Assembly: GCA_017645945.1 (NCBI GenBank)
Contig: JAGCNL010000087.1
Span: 75,847 to 135,792, forward strand
DNA length: 59,946 nucleotides
Direction: 5' to 3'
Source: Salinivirgaceae bacterium
GTDB lineage: Bacteria > Bacteroidota > Bacteroidia > Bacteroidales > SZUA-534
Shown here: positions 45,723 to 54,765 of the stretch, one piece after another
Position numbering within the stretch: the stretch's first letter is position 1
Layout of the letters: the number at the start of each line of letters is the position of its first letter
The notes under the pieces: generated by a model
The model's database searches: none
The model's input: only the letters and a program-made list of their open reading frames with translations
Told to the model about the DNA's origin: nothing
Position numbers and translations under genes: made by a program

Positions 45723-46487
45723 CTAAATCACAATAAAATCAGATGTTTTCACCCAACCTTTATTTCCGTCGGAGAGTTTGATTTCTGACCACTCGCCGTT
45801 TTGGTTGGTAACCTTGATTTTCAGGCCTTCGTGTATCAGGAACAGTTCGGTGCCCATAGCGTCGGGTGAGCTTTTAACCACAACCGATGGCGTTACCACA
45901 ATGGCTTCAGGCTCGTTGAGCATATTGTTTTTCTGCTTCGACGAGAAACTGAACGAGAAGGCAGCTTCAACAATCAACAGCAAGCCAATCCAGAAGGCGA
46001 ATCGGCGCAAAAGCGGACGGTCGGTCAGGAAGAAAAGCAGCAAAAGCACCAGCGCAACCACAAACGAGACGATGCTCAGCACTGCCCATTGGTTCGATGT
46101 GAATGCCCTCACTAGCGACTGCCCCCACGATTTCAGGAAAAATTCGGGTAGCACATCAATCTTGTCAACAACATGAGTGTTTGCGAGTTGAAGGTTGAAA
46201 AGAATGTCCTCGTCGGTGGCGTTGAGTTTCAGTGCGCGCTCGTAATTGGCTATGGCATAAGGAAATTTGTTCGATTTGTAGTAGGCGTTGCCCAAGTTGA
46301 AATACAATTCCGACGATTCATATCCTTGAGCCACAATGCTTTCGTAGATACTGATAGCCTGCTCGTATTTTGTGGCCTGATAACTGGCCGCTGCCGAATC
46401 GAGTTGAGCCTTGAAATCGGCCGAGAAACCGCACAATGGCATTATAACTGCCACTGCTACGATTATATATTTTACTATTTGTTTCAT
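45723..46487 (-). CDS. batE: aerotolerance-operon protein BatE (TPR plus SH3-like)
   Basis: Last gene of the Bat operon. The 254-residue protein has a signal helix (VKYIIVAVAVIMPLCGFS) and two TPRs at about 28-100 (EQAISIYESIVAQGYESSELYFNLGNAYY, KFPYAIANYERALKLNATDED). Two membrane helices follow at about 135-180. A C-terminal SH3-like domain has LIHEGLKIKVTNQNGEWSEIKLSDGNKGWVKTSDF. This order defines BatE in Bacteroides and relatives, where the operon aids survival under oxygen or envelope stress. The ATG at 46487 is preferred to a TTG six bases upstream. Confidence 0.9.
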   Translation of the reverse strand: MKQIVKYIIVAVAVIMPLCGFSADFKAQLDSAAASYQATKYEQAISIYESIVAQGYESSELYFNLGNAYYKSNKFPYAIANYERALKLNATDEDILFNLQLANTHVVDKIDVLPEFFLKSWGQSLVRAFTSNQWAVLSIVSFVVALVLLLLFFLTDRPLLRRFAFWIGLLLIVEAAFSFSFSSKQKNNMLNEPEAIVVTPSVVVKSSPDAMGTELFLIHEGLKIKVTNQNGEWSEIKLSDGNKGWVKTSDFIVI

Positions 46488-46514
46488 TGTCAATATTTTT
46501 TTGTTACTGTTTGC

Positions 46515-46542
46515 TTTGAGCTGTCAGCTATAAGCTTTGAGC
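46515..46542 (-). repeat. seven-base periodic repeat in the batD-batE spacer
   Basis: Four heptads ending AGC (TTTGAGC, TGTCAGC, TATAAGC, TTTGAGC) in a row. Weaker TAAAC-type seven-base periodicity continues to about 46600. Confidence 0.7.
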
Positions 46543-46609
46543 CATTCTTTTTCTAAACCTTCTAAACTTTAAACGTTTAACTTCTCTCTAAACTCTTCCC
46601 TCTCAACAT

Positions 46610-48478
46610 TTATTTCACTTTTTGGTCAAGTTTCGACAGTGTATCGTCGGCCTTGCGGAAAATCTCGTCCATACCGCCCGACACTGCCGCTGGCGCGTAA
46701 CGTGCGAACTCGCACGAGTTGAGCAAGTCCATTAGTTCGCCAACAAGTTGGGAGTCAACGTTGTGTGCCGCCAAAATATCGGTAACATTGTCCTTCGAGA
46801 GGTTGGCCACTGGAATCGACAGTTTGTCGCTCAAATAGCCCCAAATGCCTTTCAGCAACTCGTCGTAGAACTGCGCCTCCTGGCCCTGTTTCATATACTT
46901 CGAAGCCTGGCGCAACCGCTTGCGCGACACCTTGCCAGCCTTGCGGTTCTTGACGGCGGCCTGATTGGCGTTCTGCTTAATCTGCGCCAAGCGGAATAAG
47001 ATTATCGCCACAAAAATCAGAAGCGGAATGGCGTAGCAACCGTAGAACAGCGGTGTGCCGAACATCAGCGCCTGTTTGCGGTCGAGTTGACTGATGGGCT
47101 TAATGTAGCGGATATCTTTGCCGATAAACTTCACATCTTCTTTTGTAAGTGCCTGAACCACACCCGAATTGGCTTCAGTATCGCCTTCACCTTTCTCAAC
47201 ATTGATATTGAATTCTTGCGTGGTTAAAGTCTTGTATGTCTTTGTTTTAGTATCGAAATAACTGAACGTGATTGGCGCAATGCGATAGTTGCCCGCATAA
47301 CGCGGAATGAACAGATAATCGAACGTTACCGAGCCCGACATTCCGCTGGCGTCGGTTTTGATATTCTGCGTTGTTTTTGGGTCGTAAACATCGATATCGG
47401 GCGGAAAATCAATCTTTATGTTATTGATAAACTTAAGGTTGCCAGTGCCAGACACTTTCACTTTAAGCGTGACGGCCTCGTTGGCTTTCACTTCGGTTTT
47501 ATCGACTGACGCATTGAGCGTGAAGTTGCCCACACCGCCCGAAAAATCGGCTGGTTTGCCTGCTGGAAGCGGGTCTACGTTTATCTTAACAGGCTTGCTA
47601 GCGAGTTTGTATGGTGTGGTGCGGTACGAACCGCCGAAAAAGTCGTCGAACGGGTTGTTGCTGCGAACGCGTGTGCGTGATAGAACTGTGATTTCCATCG
47701 GGTCGATAGTGAGTTCGCCAGAGCGTTGCGGCATCAGAAGAACTTTTTTCAGCAATCCTGTGTTGTAAATCTGCCCATTGACATTCTCGCGCAAAAGTTC
47801 TATTTGTTGCGGTGCTTCAAGGTCGCTGCTCCAGAATCCAGTGAACGGCGGGAATTTAACATCTTCAAAACCAGACACATCCTTGTTGCGGATGTAGAGT
47901 TTTATGGTAGCAACCAAGTATTGCCCTTGATAGAGTTTTTTCTTGTCGACGGTGATTGCCACAAAAAGGTCGTCGCTGCTCAAATCGGGATTTGTTGTGG
48001 CTGCAGGTGTACTGCCGCCGCTCTGTTGCCCGCCCTGATTGCCACTGCCGGCTGCTGGCCTTGAGCCTGCCACAACCTCAATGGTGATAGGCTTCGACTG
48101 GTAGGTTTTGCCGCCCGATTTTATGGTTGCTGACGGAATGGTGAATTTGCCCTCATGGTCGCCCATCAAGATGAATGTGTAGGTGTTGGTTGTACTCTGC
48201 GACATTGAGCCGTTCACCCACTGAATGCTGCTGCTCGACGAAGTGTTTGGCCCCGAGAGCACCTGAAAATCAGTGATATTCGGCTCCGAAAAATTGCTGC
48301 CTTTTGCGTTCAGCACAAACTGAAGTCTGAACTGCTCGCCAACCTCAACGACTTGTGGCGCGTTGGCGGTGAAAGTTATATCGTCGGCACTGGCCTTAAG
48401 GCTTACGCCGAAAACCAAAAGCACGAGAGCCGCTATCGCCCTCAAATGCAATGTTTTATATATTCGTGTCAGTTTCAT
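46610..48478 (-). CDS. batD: aerotolerance-operon protein BatD
   Basis: This 622-residue protein has a signal peptide to about residue 33 (AIAALVLLVFGVSLKASA), then several beta-sandwich domains with repeated D-D-ITFTANAPQVVEVGEQFRLQF type units to about residue 470. A Gly/Ser/Gln-rich linker sits near 155, a membrane helix at about 485-510 (FYGCYAIPLLIFVAIILF), and a cytoplasmic helical tail. This matches BatD. It lies between batC and batE. The ATG at 48478 is preferred to a longer frame from 48547 that runs into the repeat-containing spacer. Confidence 0.9.
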   Translation of the reverse strand: MKLTRIYKTLHLRAIAALVLLVFGVSLKASADDITFTANAPQVVEVGEQFRLQFVLNAKGSNFSEPNITDFQVLSGPNTSSSSSIQWVNGSMSQSTTNTYTFILMGDHEGKFTIPSATIKSGGKTYQSKPITIEVVAGSRPAAGSGNQGGQQSGGSTPAATTNPDLSSDDLFVAITVDKKKLYQGQYLVATIKLYIRNKDVSGFEDVKFPPFTGFWSSDLEAPQQIELLRENVNGQIYNTGLLKKVLLMPQRSGELTIDPMEITVLSRTRVRSNNPFDDFFGGSYRTTPYKLASKPVKINVDPLPAGKPADFSGGVGNFTLNASVDKTEVKANEAVTLKVKVSGTGNLKFINNIKIDFPPDIDVYDPKTTQNIKTDASGMSGSVTFDYLFIPRYAGNYRIAPITFSYFDTKTKTYKTLTTQEFNINVEKGEGDTEANSGVVQALTKEDVKFIGKDIRYIKPISQLDRKQALMFGTPLFYGCYAIPLLIFVAIILFRLAQIKQNANQAAVKNRKAGKVSRKRLRQASKYMKQGQEAQFYDELLKGIWGYLSDKLSIPVANLSKDNVTDILAAHNVDSQLVGELMDLLNSCEFARYAPAAVSGGMDEIFRKADDTLSKLDQKVK

Positions 48479-48558
48479 CTTTGTATCGTTTTGCGCTCTG
48501 CGAAAATAGTGAATATTTCTCCAATTTTCGAGACGCGATAATATCACGTCTCCACGTT

Positions 48559-48579
48559 CTAACTCCTACATCCTAAATG
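48559..48579 (-). repeat. seven-base periodic repeat in the batC-batD spacer
   Basis: Three heptads beginning CTA (CTAACTC, CTACATC, CTAAATG) run up to the batC stop codon. Confidence 0.55.
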
Positions 48580-48581
48580 AT

Positions 48582-49379
48582 TTACCAATCCTTCTGCGTT
48601 CTTCTGCGTTGCGGTTGTGCTTTTTGCTTCTGCACTTTTTCCTGCACGTCTTTCTCGTCGTTCTCCAAAGCCTCTAGAATTCTCATCGCATCCTCTTTCG
48701 ACATCTGTTCGTCGTTCTGCTCAGGCTGTTGCTGTGCTTGTTGAGGCTGCTGTTGCTGATTATCCTGACTTTGCTGGTCTTGTTTGTCTTTTTGCTGTTT
48801 GTCCTGATTCTGCTGTTGGTCTTGCTGCTGGTCCTGATTTTGTTTTTGGTCCTGCTGGTCTTGGTCTTGCTTGTTCTGGTTTTGATTCTGCTGATTCTCG
48901 TTTTGCTGCTGTTTCATCTTGTCCTGCGCCCAAGCCAGATTGTATTTGGTTTCCAAATCGTTAGGATTGTTGCGCAGAGCGTTTTTGTAAGCCTCGATAG
49001 CGCCTTGCAGATTATCAGATTGCAGAAGGCAGTTGCCAAGATTGTGGTAGGCGGCGGCACGTTTCTCTTTCTCGACATCGGTTTTTGCGCCAAGAGCCTG
49101 ATATTGCCGAGCGGCCTCTTCCATGCGGCCCTGACTCAAAAGTGAATTGGCCAGATTGAACGACGCGTCCCAACTGTTCGGGTCCTGCTCCAAAGCCTTG
49201 CGGTAACTTGCTTCGGCTTCAGCGAAACGTGTCGAGTCAATCTTTGTCGAGTCGGCGAAGGCGCTGTTGAACTGGCGGTTGCCCTGACGGATATATTTTC
49301 GTTCCGTCTGTGCTCCGGCCATCTGCGGAAGCGCGATTGCCAGCATCAGTATTGCAACAAACAAACCTTTGATTTTCAT
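48582..49379 (-). CDS. batC: aerotolerance-operon protein BatC (TPR with Gln-rich tail)
   Basis: This 265-residue exported protein has a signal peptide at 1-23 (FVAILMLAIALPQMAGAQ), TPRs at about 50-150 (FAEAEASYRKALEQDPNSWDASFNLANSLL, NLQGAIEAYKNALRNNPNDLETKYNLAWAQ) and a Gln/Asn/Asp/Lys-rich tail at about 155-225. It ends in a short charged helix (SKEDAMRILEALENDEKD). BatC proteins show this layout. The gene is four bases from batB. The very skewed codon content of the tail makes long spurious frames on the other strand. Confidence 0.9.
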   Translation of the reverse strand: MKIKGLFVAILMLAIALPQMAGAQTERKYIRQGNRQFNSAFADSTKIDSTRFAEAEASYRKALEQDPNSWDASFNLANSLLSQGRMEEAARQYQALGAKTDVEKEKRAAAYHNLGNCLLQSDNLQGAIEAYKNALRNNPNDLETKYNLAWAQDKMKQQQNENQQNQNQNKQDQDQQDQKQNQDQQQDQQQNQDKQQKDKQDQQSQDNQQQQPQQAQQQPEQNDEQMSKEDAMRILEALENDEKDVQEKVQKQKAQPQRRRTQKDW

Positions 49380-49383
49380 ATCT

Positions 49384-50436
49384 TTATCGATTAAGCGTCA
49401 GTTTAGAATTCTTGAAGAAATTGATAGCGTTCAGGCGGCGGTTGCGGCGGTTGAGAATGAACACCTCAACCAGCAGAATCAGCAGTCCGAAGCCCAGAAA
49501 ATATTGATATTGTTCCTCGTATTCCGAATAGATTTTCGCTTCCATCTCCACCTTCTCCATATTGTTCAGTTCGCTGAAGAGCGCGCTCAGGCCGCTTTTG
49601 GTGTTGTTGGCGCGAATGTATTTTCCGCCACCAGCTGCGGCAACCTGTTTCAGCGTTGTCTCCTCGAGTTTTGAGATAACCACATTTCCTTGAGCGTCAG
49701 TGCGATAGTCGCGCTGTCCATTGCGGTTGACTGTCGGGATTGGTGCGCCCTGCGGCAAACCCATACCCACCATATGAATGGTTACTCCGGCCTCGTTGGC
49801 TTTGGTGGCAGCGGCAATCGGGTCACCATCGTGGTCCTCGCCGTCGGTGATGATGACAATGGCCTTGTTTTTCTCATCGCCTGGCGTGAACGATTTGACA
49901 CCCAGATTGATAGCCTTCTCCAAAGCCGTTCCCTGATTGGTCACTAGCGACGGGTTGATTGACGAAAGGAACATTTTGGCTGCGGTGTAGTCGCTTGTCA
50001 TCGGCAATTGCACAAAGGCGTCGCCGGCAAACACTATCAGCGCGAGTTTGTCATCTTTCAAGCCGTCAATCATTTTTGAGATGGCGCGTTTGGCGTTCTC
50101 TAATCGGTTGGGGGTGATGTCCTCGGCAAGCATACTGTTCGACACGTCGAGAGCTACAACCAACTCAATGCCAGTGCGTTTCACTTCGCGTAACTTGGTG
50201 CCGAACTGTGGCCCGGCGGCGGCAATCACCACCAGCGTAAGTGCCAGCAGCGACAGCACAATTTTTACCCACGGCCTCGAAGCTGAAGTGTCAGGCATCA
50301 GACCATTCACAAGGTCGGAATCGCCAAAAGCCTGCAAAGCGTGCCGACGTATCATCCGCCCTGCAATGAAAATCAGCAGCAGGACCGGCACCAGCAGCAG
50401 AAATAAAAGATATTGTGGATTAGCAAATTGGAACAT
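49384..50436 (-). CDS. batB: aerotolerance-operon protein BatB (VWA domain)
   Basis: This 350-residue inner-membrane protein has helices at about 8-25 and 58-78 and near the C-terminus (about 312-332). They frame a von Willebrand A domain at about 85-290. The MIDAS motif is VVALDVSNSMLAED (D-x-S-x-S), with LPMTSDYTAAKMFL and ITDGEDHDGDP supplying the other metal residues. BatA and BatB together with MoxR and the DUF58 protein are thought to form an envelope-linked chaperone-like complex. All metal-site residues are kept. Confidence 0.93.
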   Translation of the reverse strand: MFQFANPQYLLFLLLVPVLLLIFIAGRMIRRHALQAFGDSDLVNGLMPDTSASRPWVKIVLSLLALTLVVIAAAGPQFGTKLREVKRTGIELVVALDVSNSMLAEDITPNRLENAKRAISKMIDGLKDDKLALIVFAGDAFVQLPMTSDYTAAKMFLSSINPSLVTNQGTALEKAINLGVKSFTPGDEKNKAIVIITDGEDHDGDPIAAATKANEAGVTIHMVGMGLPQGAPIPTVNRNGQRDYRTDAQGNVVISKLEETTLKQVAAAGGGKYIRANNTKSGLSALFSELNNMEKVEMEAKIYSEYEEQYQYFLGFGLLILLVEVFILNRRNRRLNAINFFKNSKLTLNR

Positions 50437-50441
50437 ATTTT

Positions 50442-50476
50442 TTAGGCATTAGGCATTAGGCACAAGGCATAAGTGG
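50442..50476 (-). repeat. seven-base periodic repeat TTAGGCA in the batA-batB spacer
   Basis: Three exact TTAGGCA copies plus CAAGGCA and TAAGTGG, all seven bases apart, beginning six bases upstream of the batB ATG. Confidence 0.85.
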
Positions 50477-50552
50477 AAACCGTTGTTTGATTCTTTGTGT
50501 CATAATGCATTTAACTTATTATTTATCAATTTAATATTTTCGTTATCGTTCA

Positions 50553-51548
50553 TCAACTTAATCCTCGCAGAATCGTGTTCCGCATCAGCAGTTCGATGGC
50601 GAGCAGTGCCAGTCCGGCAAGCAGTAGCGGCAGGTACTCCTCGTTTTTCTTGCTGTATTCTTTGGTCTCGATTTTAGATTTCTCGAGTTGGTCAATCTGT
50701 TCGTAAACCTCCTGCAGACGGCGGTTGCTGGTGGCGCGGAAATAGCGGCCATCAGTCTGGTTGGCAATCTGCGAAAGCACATCCTCATCAATCTCAACAT
50801 TGACATTCTGATAGTGCTTGTTGCCGAAGGCGTCGGTGAACGGATACGGAGCCTGACCTTGCGTGCCAATGCCCACGGTGTAAACGCGGACGCCCATTGC
50901 CTGTGCAATATCGGCGGCGGTGAGTGGCGGAATTTCGCCTTGGTTGTTCACACCGTCGGTCATCAGAATCACAACTTTGCTTTTGGCGCTCGACTCTTTG
51001 AGTCGGCTCACCGCATTTGCAAGGCCCACACCCAAAGCCGTTCCGTCTTCAATCATACCGCTTTTCACTTCTTCAATAAGATTGATGAGCGTGGCGTGGT
51101 CGGTTGTCAGGGGGCACTGCGTGAAACTCTCGCCGGCAAACACCACAAGGCCGATGCGGTCGTTGGGGCGGCCCGAGATGAACTTGATGGCGTCGCTTTT
51201 GGCGGCCTCCAGACGGTTGGGCTTGAAATCTTCGGCAAGCATACTGCCAGAGATGTCGAGCGCAACCACAATGTCGATGCCCTCAGTGGTTGTGTTGCTC
51301 CATCGGTCGGTCGACTGAGGACGGGCCAGAGCCACCACCAGCACGGCCATTGCAAGCGTGCGCAAGGCGAAAGGCACGTGGCGCAGATACCATTTGTAGG
51401 TGCGCGGGGCGCTGGCGAATCCGTTGAGCGTCGAAAGGCGCACCGATGTGTCCATATCGCGGTGCTTCCACACGTACCAACCTACCATCGGTATCAGTAA
51501 AAGTAACAGATACAGCAGGTTAGGATTGTTAAAAGTTATATTTTCCAT
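50553..51548 (-). CDS. batA: aerotolerance-operon protein BatA (VWA domain)
   Basis: This 331-residue protein mirrors BatB: helices at about 12-28 and 58-78, a VWA domain at about 85-300 and a final helix near 305-325. The MIDAS is VVALDISGSMLAED, followed by CPLTTDHATLINLIEEV and ILMTDGVNNQGEIPP. All residues for metal binding are present. The batA-batB gap is unusually long for this operon (116 bases) and carries the TTAGGCA heptads. The upstream hypothetical gene is three bases away. Confidence 0.93.
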   Translation of the reverse strand: MENITFNNPNLLYLLLLLIPMVGWYVWKHRDMDTSVRLSTLNGFASAPRTYKWYLRHVPFALRTLAMAVLVVALARPQSTDRWSNTTTEGIDIVVALDISGSMLAEDFKPNRLEAAKSDAIKFISGRPNDRIGLVVFAGESFTQCPLTTDHATLINLIEEVKSGMIEDGTALGVGLANAVSRLKESSAKSKVVILMTDGVNNQGEIPPLTAADIAQAMGVRVYTVGIGTQGQAPYPFTDAFGNKHYQNVNVEIDEDVLSQIANQTDGRYFRATSNRRLQEVYEQIDQLEKSKIETKEYSKKNEEYLPLLLAGLALLAIELLMRNTILRGLS

Positions 51549-51551
51549 AGT

Positions 51552-52553
51552 CTACTCCGTTTTTACGTTTTGCTCGCCGCCAGCTTCACCCTCGGTCGCC
51601 TCGTCATCGTCACGAAGTTGCTCTATAGGTTTGGTTGTCAGCACAAAATGCTCAACAAAGGCGAAACTTGCCTCGTTCTCGTTGGCCTCGGCTTGCGCTT
51701 TCGCGAATTTCACAAAATCGGCCCGTTCGAGCAGCTCTTGCAGATTCTTGCGCAGGTCTTTGTCTATCTCTTCAACGTTCTTCGTCATCTGCATAATCTC
51801 GGCTGTGGTGCTCTCCATTGCCTGCACGCCAAAGCGGCCGTTCAGGTAGATGCGCACAATGTCGGTGAGCGATGTGTAGAACTCCTTCACCAGTCCGCGC
51901 TGCCAGAGTTTCTGCTCCTTGAGCTGGTCGAGTTGGCGCAAAGCGATAACGTGCGCTGGTTCCTGCGGTTTGGGTTTGGCAAAAATCGGCTCGTTGCGTT
52001 TGCGTTTCACAAGCACGTAAATGACAAGCCCGACAATGGCCGCCACAAGCAGCACCAGCATTGTCCATTTCACGTATGGCACCAGTTCGCTGATTTTGAA
52101 TGGCGCCTCAACCATTGGCTTGGGAGCGCAAATCGAGTTTGGATTGGCGGTGTCGAGCGGCATTGTCATCACACCGTAATACACTTGTTCTGAATAGATT
52201 GTGTCGGTGTTGCCGCTTGGGTCGAGAATGGCGAACGGCAGTTGGCGCACTGCGTACCAGCCGCTGTCGAAGTTGGTGACCACGTATTTTTGGCTGATTC
52301 GGACAATGCCGTCGGTCAGTGCCGAATCGATGACTCCAGCCTCAACAATCTCGAGCCCTTTCGCCACGGTGTCGGCCATGACGGGCAGCATCACCTTGTA
52401 ACCGTCAGGAAACGAAGCCTCTACGCGGAAATTGGTCTGGTCGCCGATGAGCATCATTGAAGTGTCCATCGATGCCTTGACATTTACCTGCGCTTGAGCC
52501 CCTGGCACTGCCAGACCGAATGCTATCGCCAATATTGTCAGATATTTATACAT
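51552..52553 (-). CDS. Bat-operon membrane protein, unnamed family
   Basis: This 333-residue protein has a signal peptide at 1-21 (TILAIAFGLAVPGAQAQ), a periplasmic beta-rich domain (about 22-160, resembling the BatD sandwich: VKASMDTSMMLIGDQTNFRVEASFP), a membrane helix at about 164-186 and a cytoplasmic helical tail (KEFYTSLTDIVRIYLNGRFGVQAMESTTAEIM, then acidic residues). A gene of this kind lies between DUF58 and batA in many Bacteroidota; it is commonly left as hypothetical or DUF4381-like. Its place between moxR-DUF58 and batA suggests it links cytoplasmic and periplasmic parts of the Bat complex. Confidence 0.75.
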   Translation of the reverse strand: MYKYLTILAIAFGLAVPGAQAQVNVKASMDTSMMLIGDQTNFRVEASFPDGYKVMLPVMADTVAKGLEIVEAGVIDSALTDGIVRISQKYVVTNFDSGWYAVRQLPFAILDPSGNTDTIYSEQVYYGVMTMPLDTANPNSICAPKPMVEAPFKISELVPYVKWTMLVLLVAAIVGLVIYVLVKRKRNEPIFAKPKPQEPAHVIALRQLDQLKEQKLWQRGLVKEFYTSLTDIVRIYLNGRFGVQAMESTTAEIMQMTKNVEEIDKDLRKNLQELLERADFVKFAKAQAEANENEASFAFVEHFVLTTKPIEQLRDDDEATEGEAGGEQNVKTE

Positions 52554-52660
52554 TGTTGATTTATGATTTTCGATTTTTGAATTTCGATTTTCGCACAGAC
52601 GACACAGATAACACAGATTTCATTTTTAATTATTCATTGTTAATTATTAATTTTCAAACG

Positions 52661-52723
52661 CTTATGCCTTGTGCCTTATGCCTTTTTAATTCCTAAATTC
52701 TAATTTCTAACTCCTAAATCTTA
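52661..52723 (-). repeat. nine consecutive heptads in the DUF58-hypothetical spacer
   Basis: On the plus strand CTTATGC, CTTGTGC, CTTATGC and then five ATTYCTA-like heptads run without break into the DUF58 stop codon (52721-52723). Confidence 0.85.
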
Positions 52724-53590
52724 CACGCTTCGGTGTTTGAACAGTCCGATTAGCGGTTTCACATAGTCGTCGCCAGTGGCAATGGTTGCAAAATCAACGC
52801 CGCTGCGCTTGAATGCCGACTCAACGTTGAGTGAGAGCGACATCCACCAATGGCTGTAGGCCTCACGCACAGCACGGCTAGATGTGTCAACCCATTGCGT
52901 GGCACCCGTTTCGGCATCGGTCATCTGCACCAATCCAATCGACGGCATTTCGGTCTCGCGCTGGTCGTAGATGCGCAGCGCCACAAGGTCGTGCTTGCGG
53001 TTGGCGATGGTGAGCGCGTCGTTGAAACGGCTGTCGATAAAGTCGGAAATAACGAATGCGATGCAGCGTTTCTTGATGGCGCTGGTCAGGTACTCCAAAG
53101 CCGCTGCCACATTGGTCTGGCGGCTCTGCGGCTCAAAGTTGAGCAGTTCCTGGATGATGCGCAGAATGTGCTTGCGGCCCTTCTGCGGCGGAATGAATTT
53201 CTCAACCTTGTCGCTGAACATAATGACGCCAATCTTATCGTTGTTCTTGATAGCCGAAAACGAGAGCACGGCTGCAATTTCGGTCATCAGGTCGAGTTTG
53301 TACTGGCTGCGCGTACCAAAGTTCTTCGACCCGCTGACGTCAATCAGCAGCATCACGGTCAGCTCGCGCTCCTCCTCAAAAACCTTGACAAACGGGTGGT
53401 TGAGCCGCGCCGTAACGTTCCAGTCGATGTCGCGGATGGCATCGCCGTAGTTGTACTCGCGTACCTCGCTGAATGTCATACCTTTACCTTTGAAGGCGCT
53501 ATGATACTCGCCCGCAAAAATCTGATTCGACAGCCCGCGCGTCTTTATCTCAATATGCCGTACTTTCTTTAGTAATTCCGAAGTCTCCAT
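52721..53590 (-). CDS. DUF58-family protein of the Bat operon
   Basis: This 289-residue cytoplasmic protein has the DUF58 core: MTFSEVREYNYGDAIRDIDWNVTARLNHPFVKVFEEERELTVMLLIDVSGS, with a VWA-like MIDAS (DVSGS) and LEYLTSAIKKRCIAFVISDFID later. DUF58 proteins are partners of MoxR AAA ATPases. The ATG at 53590 is preferred to a TTG six bases upstream. The spacers on both sides carry heptad arrays. Confidence 0.92.
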   Translation of the reverse strand: METSELLKKVRHIEIKTRGLSNQIFAGEYHSAFKGKGMTFSEVREYNYGDAIRDIDWNVTARLNHPFVKVFEEERELTVMLLIDVSGSKNFGTRSQYKLDLMTEIAAVLSFSAIKNNDKIGVIMFSDKVEKFIPPQKGRKHILRIIQELLNFEPQSRQTNVAAALEYLTSAIKKRCIAFVISDFIDSRFNDALTIANRKHDLVALRIYDQRETEMPSIGLVQMTDAETGATQWVDTSSRAVREAYSHWWMSLSLNVESAFKRSGVDFATIATGDDYVKPLIGLFKHRSV

Positions 53591-53669
53591 AATCAAAGAC
53601 TGATTAATTGACTAACTGATTGATTGAATGTTTAATCGGTGAATCTTAATTAAAAAAATCTTAATTACT

Positions 53670-53690
53670 AACACCCAACACCCAACACCC
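53670..53690 (-). repeat. seven-base periodic repeat AACACCC between moxR and DUF58
   Basis: Three exact AACACCC copies, the complement (GGGTGTT) of the motif after the SpoIIE paralogue (45622, 45636). The array reaches within two bases of the moxR stop codon. Confidence 0.85.
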
Positions 53691-53692
53691 AA

Positions 53693-54688
53693 TTAAGGCA
53701 CCTCAACCTTGTTCAGTATCTCGTTGATAATGTCTTCAGTTGTAATATTCTCAGCTTCAGCCTGATATGTCAAACCGATACGGTGACGCAGAACATCGTG
53801 GCAAACGGCGCGCACATCCTCAGGCACCACGTAGCCGCGGCGTTTGATGAACGCGTAGGCCTTTGCGGCTTTCGAAAGGCTGATGCTGGCACGCGGCGAA
53901 CCGCCAAAGCCAATCATCTCTTTCAGGTAGTCGAGTTTGTACTCGTCGGGATAACGTGTAGCAAACACTATATCAACAATATAACGCTCAATCTTTTCGT
54001 CCATATAGACGTCTTTCACAACCTCGCGTGCCTTAACAATCTCGTCGGTCGAGAGAATCTTGTTGGCCTTTGGGAATGTGCGCTGAATGTTCTGGCGCAC
54101 AATGAGTTGCTCTTCCTCTTTTTTCGGATAGCCGATAATTACTTTGAGCATGAAACGGTCCATCTGCGCCTCGGGGAGCGGATAGGTTCCCTCTTGCTCA
54201 ATCGGGTTTTGAGTGGCCATCACCAGGAACGGCTTTTCAAGTTGGAAAGTGGTGTCGCCAATGGTGACCTGCTTCTCCTGCATGGCCTCGAGCAGCGCGC
54301 TCTGCACCTTTGCCGGGGCACGGTTAATCTCGTCGGCCAAAACAAAGTTGGTGAAAATCGGGCCTTTCTTGACGCTGAACTCCTCAGTTTTGGGGCTGTA
54401 AATCATTGTTCCGATGACATCGGCAGGCAACAAGTCGGGGGTGAACTGAATACGGCTGAACCCAGCGTTGATGGTCTGCGCCAATGTGTTAATAGCCAGA
54501 GTTTTGGCCAATCCAGGAAGGCCCTCAAGAAGAATGTGTCCATCGGACAGTAAGCCAATTAGCAGACATTCAGTCAAATGCTTCTGACCCACAATCACTT
54601 TGTTCATCTCCATAGTGATTAGGTCGACAAACGAACTCTCGCGCTGTATGCGGTCGTTAAGTTCTTTGATATCAACAATTTCGCTCAT
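53693..54688 (-). CDS. MoxR-family AAA+ ATPase (Bat operon)
   Basis: This 331-residue ATPase heads the Bat operon. Walker A is LLEGLPGLAKT (about 52-62) and Walker B is NFVLADEINRAPAKVQSALLEAM. Sensor 1 is FLVMATQNPIEQEGTYPLPEAQMDRFML, followed by FGGSPRASISLSKAAKAYA. MoxR proteins act as chaperones for VWA proteins, here BatA/BatB. The upstream region contains four phased TTAAC repeats, the likeliest control site of the operon. A TAnnTTTG box was not seen directly upstream. Confidence 0.94.
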   Translation of the reverse strand: MSEIVDIKELNDRIQRESSFVDLITMEMNKVIVGQKHLTECLLIGLLSDGHILLEGLPGLAKTLAINTLAQTINAGFSRIQFTPDLLPADVIGTMIYSPKTEEFSVKKGPIFTNFVLADEINRAPAKVQSALLEAMQEKQVTIGDTTFQLEKPFLVMATQNPIEQEGTYPLPEAQMDRFMLKVIIGYPKKEEEQLIVRQNIQRTFPKANKILSTDEIVKAREVVKDVYMDEKIERYIVDIVFATRYPDEYKLDYLKEMIGFGGSPRASISLSKAAKAYAFIKRRGYVVPEDVRAVCHDVLRHRIGLTYQAEAENITTEDIINEILNKVEVP

Positions 54689-54765
54689 AGTTGTATAAAT
54701 AAATATGTTTGTTTTTCAAGTCAACGGCGCAAATTTGATAAAACATTTGATAGGGCTGACACCTA

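Noticed and set aside
48729..49145. Leucine-rich plus-strand frame opposite batC
   Set aside because: It is the complement of the Gln-rich tail of BatC; poly-Gln codons read backwards give Leu.
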